Origin: Pseudomonadota bacterium
GTDB taxonomy: Bacteria; Pseudomonadota; Gammaproteobacteria; Steroidobacterales; Steroidobacteraceae
Length of the DNA: 28,376 nucleotides
Direction: 5' to 3'
Assembly (NCBI GenBank): GCA_023417315.1
Contig: JAEZFW010000023.1
Span: 1-28,376 of the forward strand
Shown: one piece after another, positions 15,589 through 21,800 of the stretch
Numbering within the stretch: the stretch's first letter is position 1
Layout of the letters: each line of letters opens with the position of its first letter
The notes under the pieces: model-generated
The model's input: the letters and a program-made list of their open reading frames with translations, nothing else
What the model was told of the DNA's origin: nothing
The model's database searches: none
Translations under genes and position numbers: made by a program

Positions 15589-15843
15589 ATGAGCCTTAAC
15601 TCTCACGCGGCGCGTCGCGATGCCACGCATACGATCCGACCCGCAGCGCCTGCGCCCGCGCAACGTCCTGCGGCACGCGCGCCGTCAGCGCGGCAGGGTT
15701 TCTTCGTGAAGGCTGAAAGCGATGACTCATTCAAGCTGAACCTGTCCGATCTCGACTTGCCGAGAACGCAGGAGATGGAAGTCGAAGGTCTGAAGCCGTC
15801 GCTCCTCAGTCGCCTCGTCGATCTGATCTCTCCGCTGAAATAA
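15589..15843 (+). CDS. Small 84-residue protein of unknown function
   Basis: ATG 15589 is preceded by GGAGGAA (15578-15584), one of the best ribosome sites in the window, which argues that this short frame is translated. The first 36 residues are Ala/Pro/Arg-rich and probably disordered (RPAAPAPAQRPAARAPSARQ). The remainder is more ordered and acidic (ESDDSFKLNLSDLDLPRTQE) and ends in an amphipathic stretch (LLSRLVDLISPLK). There is no signal peptide or membrane helix. It lies 146 bases upstream of lemA on the same strand; no function can be assigned. Confidence 0.6.
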   Translation: MSLNSHAARRDATHTIRPAAPAPAQRPAARAPSARQGFFVKAESDDSFKLNLSDLDLPRTQEMEVEGLKPSLLSRLVDLISPLK

Positions 15844-15989
15844 GCAAATCTGCGCGTCCGCGCGCTAGCTTCTCCCGCGTACAGCCGGCTCACCGGTGGT
15901 GAGCCGCAATTGGCCGGCAAACATTTCCGCCGCTTGCGGTTTCGGTATGCTTGCGCCGCGTATTGGCCACGTCATTTCGGGGAGCAAAC

Positions 15990-16577
15990 ATGGCAGGTTG
16001 GATTGTCTTGGCGCTCGGCGTCCTCGCGATCTTCTTCTTCGTTTCCATTTACAACCGCCTCATCGCGGGCCGCAATGCCTATAAGAACGCATTCGCGCAG
16101 ATCGACGTGCAACTCACCCGCCGTCACGATCTCATTCCCAACCTCGTCGAGACGGCGAAGGGCTACATGAAGCACGAGCGTGAGACGCTCGAGGCCGTCA
16201 TCACTGCTCGCAATGCCGCCGTCACCGGCCTCAAGAACGCAGCCGCGCATCCCGGCGATCCGAGCGCGGTTCAGCAGCTCGCGGGTGCCGAGAACGCCTT
16301 GAGCGGTGCGCTTGGCAGGCTGTTCGCGCTCGCGGAGGCCTATCCGGATCTCAAAGCAAATCAGAACATGATGCAGCTGTCCGAAGAGCTCACCTCGACG
16401 GAAAACAAGGTCGCGTTCGCTCGTCAGTCGTACAACGACTCGGTGATGAATTACAACAATCTGCGCGAGGTATTCCCGAACTCCATTCTCGCCGGCATGT
16501 TCTCGTTTCAACCTGCCCAGTTGCTCGAGATCGAGTCGCCTGAAAAGCGCGCGGTGCCGCAGGTGAAGTTCACCTGA
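15990..16577 (+). CDS. lemA: LemA family protein
   Basis: The 195-residue protein has the LemA pattern: one N-terminal membrane helix (about 2-20, AGWIVLALGVLAIFFFVSIY), then NRLIAGRNAYKNAFAQIDVQ, LTRRHDLIPNLVETAKGYM and a helical bundle. It ends with YNDSVMNYNNLREVFPNSIL and a conserved Phe-rich FSFQPAQLLEIE tail. GGGGAG lies five bases upstream of ATG 15990, which also begins the membrane helix, so the longer GTG frame from 15951 is rejected. LemA proteins of bacteria are often encoded beside M48 membrane proteases, as here; the biochemical role is not settled. The symbol reflects family membership. Confidence 0.93.
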   Translation: MAGWIVLALGVLAIFFFVSIYNRLIAGRNAYKNAFAQIDVQLTRRHDLIPNLVETAKGYMKHERETLEAVITARNAAVTGLKNAAAHPGDPSAVQQLAGAENALSGALGRLFALAEAYPDLKANQNMMQLSEELTSTENKVAFARQSYNDSVMNYNNLREVFPNSILAGMFSFQPAQLLEIESPEKRAVPQVKFT

Positions 16578-16581
16578 GCAC

Positions 16582-16683
16582 GAGGCTGTGGGCTGTAGGC
16601 TGCAGCAAGAGAACGTCCGCATCGCTGCGGCTGAGATCAGCCCGCGCGCGTCTTTCTGGCTACAGCCTACGGTCTACAGCCGC
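16582..16683. repeat. Element E: hairpin with GGCTGTA units between lemA and the M48 gene
   Basis: The left arm 16582-16605 and right arm 16660-16683 are complementary at 19 of 24 positions and are built of variants of GGCTGTAG. The inner ends read CAGCAAGAGA and TCTTTCTGGC. The element fills nearly the whole 120-base gap between two genes expected to be one operon. It ends 14 bases before the downstream start codon, which has no Shine-Dalgarno site. Confidence 0.75.
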
Positions 16684-16697
16684 ACAGTTAGCGCGTC

Positions 16698-18638
16698 ATG
16701 AACTTCTTCCAACGACAAGACGAAGCACGCCGCGCCTCGCGGCGGCTCGTGTTTCTGTTCATCGTTGCCGTGATCGTCGTGGTCTGCGCGGTGGATGCAG
16801 TCGTGTTCTTGGTGCTTTCGCAAGCACACGCGCATTCGACCGGTGTGGCTCAACCGCTCGCGCAATGGATGTCGCAGAACGTCTCGACCATGATTGGCAC
16901 CTCGCTCCTTGTTATCGGCATCATTGGCGTTGCGAGTCTCTACAAAACAGTTGTATTGAGTGGTGGCGGCGGCGTCGTTGCACGCTCGCTCGGCGGCGTG
17001 CGCGTCTCAGCGGATACCACCGATCCGGCCGAGCGACGCTTGCTCAATGTCGTGGAGGAGATGGCGATCGCATCCGGTGTGCCGATGCCCGAGGTGTATC
17101 TGCTCGAGCAAGAGAGGGGGATCAATGCATTCGCCGCCGGTCACAATCCTGCTGACGCGGCGATCGGCGTCACTCGGGGAGCCATCGACACGCTGAATCG
17201 TGCGGAGTTGCAGGGCGTCATCGCCCACGAGTTCAGCCATGTGTTGAACGGCGACATGCGCTTGAACGTGCGCATGATGGGCTTGTTGTTCGGCCTGCTC
17301 GTCATAGCGTTGATCGCACGTACGGTGATGCGGATCGCGCCGCGCGGACGCGACCAGAAAGGCGGGGCGGGCGCGATCATGCTGGTGGCATTCGCTGTCC
17401 TCATCATCGGGTATGTGGGTTTGTTTTTCGGGCGGCTGATTCAAGCGGCGGTATCGCGCAGACGAGAGGCGCTCGCCGATGCATCGGCCGTGCAGTTCAC
17501 GCGCGATCCTACGGGCCTGCGAAATGCGCTAGTCAAGATTGGCGCTGCCTCTTCCGGATCGCGGCTCGGGCATCCTGAAGTCGATGAAGTCGCGCATATG
17601 CTGTTCGCGCCAGGTATGGCACGAATGTTTGCGACGCATCCCCCTTTGCTCGAACGCCTGAAGGCGATTGATCCGCACTTCGACCCCGCCGAGATCGAAC
17701 GGGCAAGAGCTCAGATGAGCTCGCGTGGCGAAGATCGAGCGGAGCCGACGACTCGCCCCGACGCGCGCGAGCGGCTCGCGGGTGTGCTCAACGTTCCGCT
17801 CGCTGGTTTGGCGGGCATGGTTGGCAATCCGACGACAGCGCACATGCGTGTCGCGCGCGATATTCGCAAGTCTCTGCCGCACGAGATCACTCTAGCCGCG
17901 CGCCATCCGGCATCCGCGCGTGCACTGCTTCTCGCCCTTGCGCTCGACAGCCGCGGCGAGGCGCGCGAGCGTCAGGAGCGGTACATCGCGCAGCAGCTGG
18001 ATGCGCAGACTGCCGCGCAAGTCCGCGAGCTCGCGCGGAGTGTCCATGCATTGGAGCCGGAGCAGCGACTGCCGGCATTGTTCGGCGCATTCCCGGCATT
18101 GCGCCAATTGCCCCGTGAAGATCGATTGCGACTCATGGCGTGCCTCAACGGCATGCTTCAGCGAGAAGGTCAGGTGTCGCTGCATCATTATGTGCTGCGT
18201 AAGCTCGCGCAGGTGTACTTGCGCGACGCGCTGCAGCCCGTTGTTCGCGAGCGCCCGCTATCGCTAGACGTAGTGCAGGCGGACGTGCAGGTGCTCTTTT
18301 CGGTGTTGGCACAGCATGGTCATCGCAGCGAAGCAGAGGCGCGGCGCGCATACGAGGTCGGAATGCACGCGCTATATCCACGAGTGCGTCCGGCGTTCTC
18401 CGTCCCCGCGCAGTGGGGCACGTCGCTCGATCGAGCGCTGAGTCGGCTCGATCAGCTCTCGCCAGCTGGAAAGGAGCAACTCATCGAGGCGCTACTGAAG
18501 ACGGTCACGCACGACGAGACGCTCACGCTCGGCGAATCGGAGTTGTTGCGTGCGGTGTGCGCAACCCTTCACTGCCCCTTGCCGCCGCTGATCGCAGCGT
18601 CATCGCAAGCGGTGGAAGAGCCCCCGCTTCAGGCCTGA
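16698..18638 (+). CDS. Large HtpX-like M48 membrane metalloprotease
   Basis: The 646-residue protein has an HtpX-like N-terminal half with membrane helices at about 17-41, 67-87, 194-211 and 226-245. The zinc site HEFSH is at 177-181 with Glu258 in RREALADASAVQFT as third ligand, followed by THPPLLERLKAIDP. HtpX proteins are about 290-330 residues long. This one has about 310 additional residues, mostly helical and rich in Ala, Arg and Leu, with no recognised motif. It would sit in the inner membrane and act in protein quality control. It follows lemA, the usual neighbour of this enlarged class. No ribosome site is visible before ATG 16698. Confidence 0.93.
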   Translation: MNFFQRQDEARRASRRLVFLFIVAVIVVVCAVDAVVFLVLSQAHAHSTGVAQPLAQWMSQNVSTMIGTSLLVIGIIGVASLYKTVVLSGGGGVVARSLGGVRVSADTTDPAERRLLNVVEEMAIASGVPMPEVYLLEQERGINAFAAGHNPADAAIGVTRGAIDTLNRAELQGVIAHEFSHVLNGDMRLNVRMMGLLFGLLVIALIARTVMRIAPRGRDQKGGAGAIMLVAFAVLIIGYVGLFFGRLIQAAVSRRREALADASAVQFTRDPTGLRNALVKIGAASSGSRLGHPEVDEVAHMLFAPGMARMFATHPPLLERLKAIDPHFDPAEIERARAQMSSRGEDRAEPTTRPDARERLAGVLNVPLAGLAGMVGNPTTAHMRVARDIRKSLPHEITLAARHPASARALLLALALDSRGEARERQERYIAQQLDAQTAAQVRELARSVHALEPEQRLPALFGAFPALRQLPREDRLRLMACLNGMLQREGQVSLHHYVLRKLAQVYLRDALQPVVRERPLSLDVVQADVQVLFSVLAQHGHRSEAEARRAYEVGMHALYPRVRPAFSVPAQWGTSLDRALSRLDQLSPAGKEQLIEALLKTVTHDETLTLGESELLRAVCATLHCPLPPLIAASSQAVEEPPLQA

Positions 18639-18746
18639 GCTGAAGGCGAACACCTACGTCGAGGGTCTTCGAAGCAAATTAGCTGCCGGAAACTCGACAC
18701 GCGCTGTCACCATTCCTGTGTTCAATCCTACCCGGTCGTGACGGGC

Positions 18747-18752
18747 TAGAAT
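18747..18752 (+). promoter_or_regulatory. Possible -10 box (TAGAAT) upstream of uvrA
   Basis: TAGAAT lies 63 bases before the uvrA start and matches the sigma-70 -10 consensus in four of six positions. The expected -35 position (AATCCT) is poor, so this is weak. No CTG-N10-CAG type LexA site was seen nearby. Confidence 0.25.
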
Positions 18753-18815
18753 GCCGTCTCGCCACCGCGCGCGCGTCCTGCTCGCTGCGGCCCTTCCTTT
18801 CTTCGCCGGCTCAGC

Positions 18816-21800
18816 ATGTCCAACTCTATCGTCATTCGCGGCGCTCGCCAGAACAATCTCAAATCGCTCGATCTCGAGTTGCCGACGAATGAGCTCATCG
18901 TCGTCACGGGCGTTTCAGGCTCCGGCAAATCCTCGCTCGTGTTCGACACGCTCTACGCCGAAGGTCAGAGACGTTACGTCGAGACGTTCTCGCCCTATGC
19001 GCGTCAGTTTCTCGATCGAATGGATCGTCCACGCGTGGAGCGAATCGAAGGCATCCCGCCTGCGATCGCGATCGATCAGACGAATCCCGTGCGGACCTCG
19101 CGCTCCACGGTAGGGACGATGACGGAGCTGAACGATCATCTCAAGCTGCTGTTTGCGCGAGCGGCTCAGCTTTATTGCCGCTGTTGCGCGCGCCCCGTGC
19201 GTCGTGACACGGCGCAGACGATTTATGCCGATCTCGCGGAGAGTCTAAGTGAGCAGCAACTGGCAGATGCGCGGTTGCTCATCACCTTCCCAGTCGTGGT
19301 GCCTCACAACTTTTCCGAGGCCGAGGTGCTGAAGCTCTTGGAAGCGCAGGGCTACACGCGCATCTTTTCACGTAGTGTACGCACCATCGAGGAATCGTCC
19401 GCCGATGCAGGGCGTAAGCGGAAACGCGCGGCGAAGACGAGCGAAAGGCGCTCCGTCGTGTTGGACATCATTCAGGATCGACTTCGCTTCGGATCGGCAG
19501 ATCGCGGGCGAGTGATCGAAGCGCTCGAGGCGGCGTTGCGCGTTGGACGTGGACGAGTATGCGTGCAGGTTCTCGATCCGAACGCCGATCGGGCGCCCGA
19601 GTCCGTGGGCGGTGCGACACTCGCGAGCTTCAGATTTTCCTCGGATCTGCACTGCGCAGAGTGCGACATCCATTATCGCGAGCCCGTCCCGAGCCTCTTC
19701 TCGTTCAACTCGCCCATCGGTGCGTGCGAATCCTGCCGTGGCTTCGGCCGCACGATCGGAATCGATTTCGGACTCATCGTCCCGGATGCGAGCAAAACGC
19801 TGCGCGATGGTGCCGTGCGCTGTTGGCAGAGCGAGTCGTATCGCGAGTGCCAAGACGATCTGATCAAGTACGCGCGCAAGCGCGGTATTCCCCTCGACGT
19901 ACCGTGGCGGGAGCTCACTGATGAGCAGCGAACCTGGGTGTTGGAGGGCGAGGGCTCTTGGGAAGACCGGCTCTGGTATGGCGTACGTCGCTTCTTCGCC
20001 TGGCTCGAAACGAAGTCGTACAAGATGCATATCCGCGTCTTGCTTTCTAAGTACCGTGCGTACACACCGTGCCAAGCCTGCGAGGGCGCTCGTCTGAAAA
20101 CAGATGGGCTGATCTATCGCCTTGGTACACATGCAGATGCGCTGCGTACTTTACGCGCCGGCGAGCGATTCAGACCCTCCGGGACCCGATGGGACGAAGC
20201 GGCGCTCGCGAGCCTGCCGGGAGTGAGTTTGCATGAGCTGATGCTGTTGCCCATCGAGCGATGCAGCGCCTTCTTCGAAGGGCTCGAGCTGCCGGCACCG
20301 TTGGATGAGGCGAGCGACCTCGTGCTCAAGGAGATTCGCAGCCGTCTCAGATTCCTGCTCGACGTTGGTCTCGGCTATCTCACGCTCGATCGCCAGTCGC
20401 GGACCTTGTCTGGCGGCGAAGTCCAGCGAATAAACCTGACGACTGCGCTGGGCACATCGCTCGTGAACACACTCTTTGTTCTCGATGAACCCTCGATAGG
20501 TCTGCATCCGCGCGACATGAATCGTGTCATCGAGGTCATGCGTCGATTGAAGTCGGCAGGCAACACACTCGTCGTGGTCGAGCACGACCCGCAGGTCATG
20601 CATGCAGCAGATCGACTCTTGGATATCGGTCCAGGCCCGGGCGAGCGCGGCGGCCAGATCGTGTTTTACGGGGAGCCGGCACGACTTGCAGAGAGCGACC
20701 GCTCGCTGACGGCAGACTATCTGCTCGGGCGTAAGAGCGTGACGAGTCTTGTGCCGCCGCAGTCGCAGCGCGCATCTTCTGACGAGCAGACCTGCGTTCG
20801 CGTGATCGGCGCTCGAGAGCACAATCTTCGGAACATCGACGTGGCGATCCCGCTCGGGTGCCTCGTGTGCGTCACCGGGGTCTCCGGCTCCGGTAAGTCC
20901 ACGTTGATCCAAGACGTTCTTCATCCCGCGCTCCGTAAACACTTTGGCAAACCGACCGAGACGCCCGGCGAGCACGAGCGAATCGAAGGTGCGGAGCATC
21001 TATCCGGTGTGGTGTTCGTCGATCAGACGCCGATTGGACGAACGACTCGTTCGAATCCGGCGAGCTACGTCGGCGCGTTCGATGCGATCAGAAAACTGTT
21101 TGCAGCCACGCCGCTCGCGAAGGAGCGTGGCTATACAATTGGAACGTTCAGCTTCAACTCCGGAAATGGCCGGTGTCCAACGTGCAGCGGCAATGGCTTC
21201 GAGCACATTGAGATGCAGTTCCTCTCGGATGTCTACTTACGATGCGCCGATTGCGACGGCCGCCGCTATCGCAGTGAGATCCTCGAGATCACACTCGAGG
21301 TGTCAAGACGAAATCTGAACATCGCCGAGGTGCTCGAGCTGACGGTGGCAGAAGCGGTAAAGGGATTCGCGGATGCACCTGAGGTCCTCGAGCGTTTGCA
21401 GCCGCTCGCCGAAGTAGGACTCGATTATTTGCGTTTGGGCCAGCCTGTTCCGACGCTCTCGGGCGGTGAGGCGCAGCGGCTGAAGCTCGCGGGATATCTC
21501 GCGGAATCGGGCACCGGGCTTGCGGGCACTGGGCACTGGGCGCTGGGCTCTGGCAAGAAACAGACAAGCGGCCGAGGCAACCACCTTCAGCTTGGCCGCA
21601 AGCGTAGTCGTTCTCTGGCCAGCGCCCAGAACCTGCAGCACACGGATCGTGCGAATGGCGCGGAGCGGGATGCGGGCGAGCGGCCAGTGCTCAGCAGCCC
21701 TCAGGGCTTGCTCTTCCTCTTCGACGAGCCCACGACGGGGCTGCACTTTGATGACATCGCGAAGTTGCTGCGCTCGTTTCGACGGCTGATCGACGCTGGC

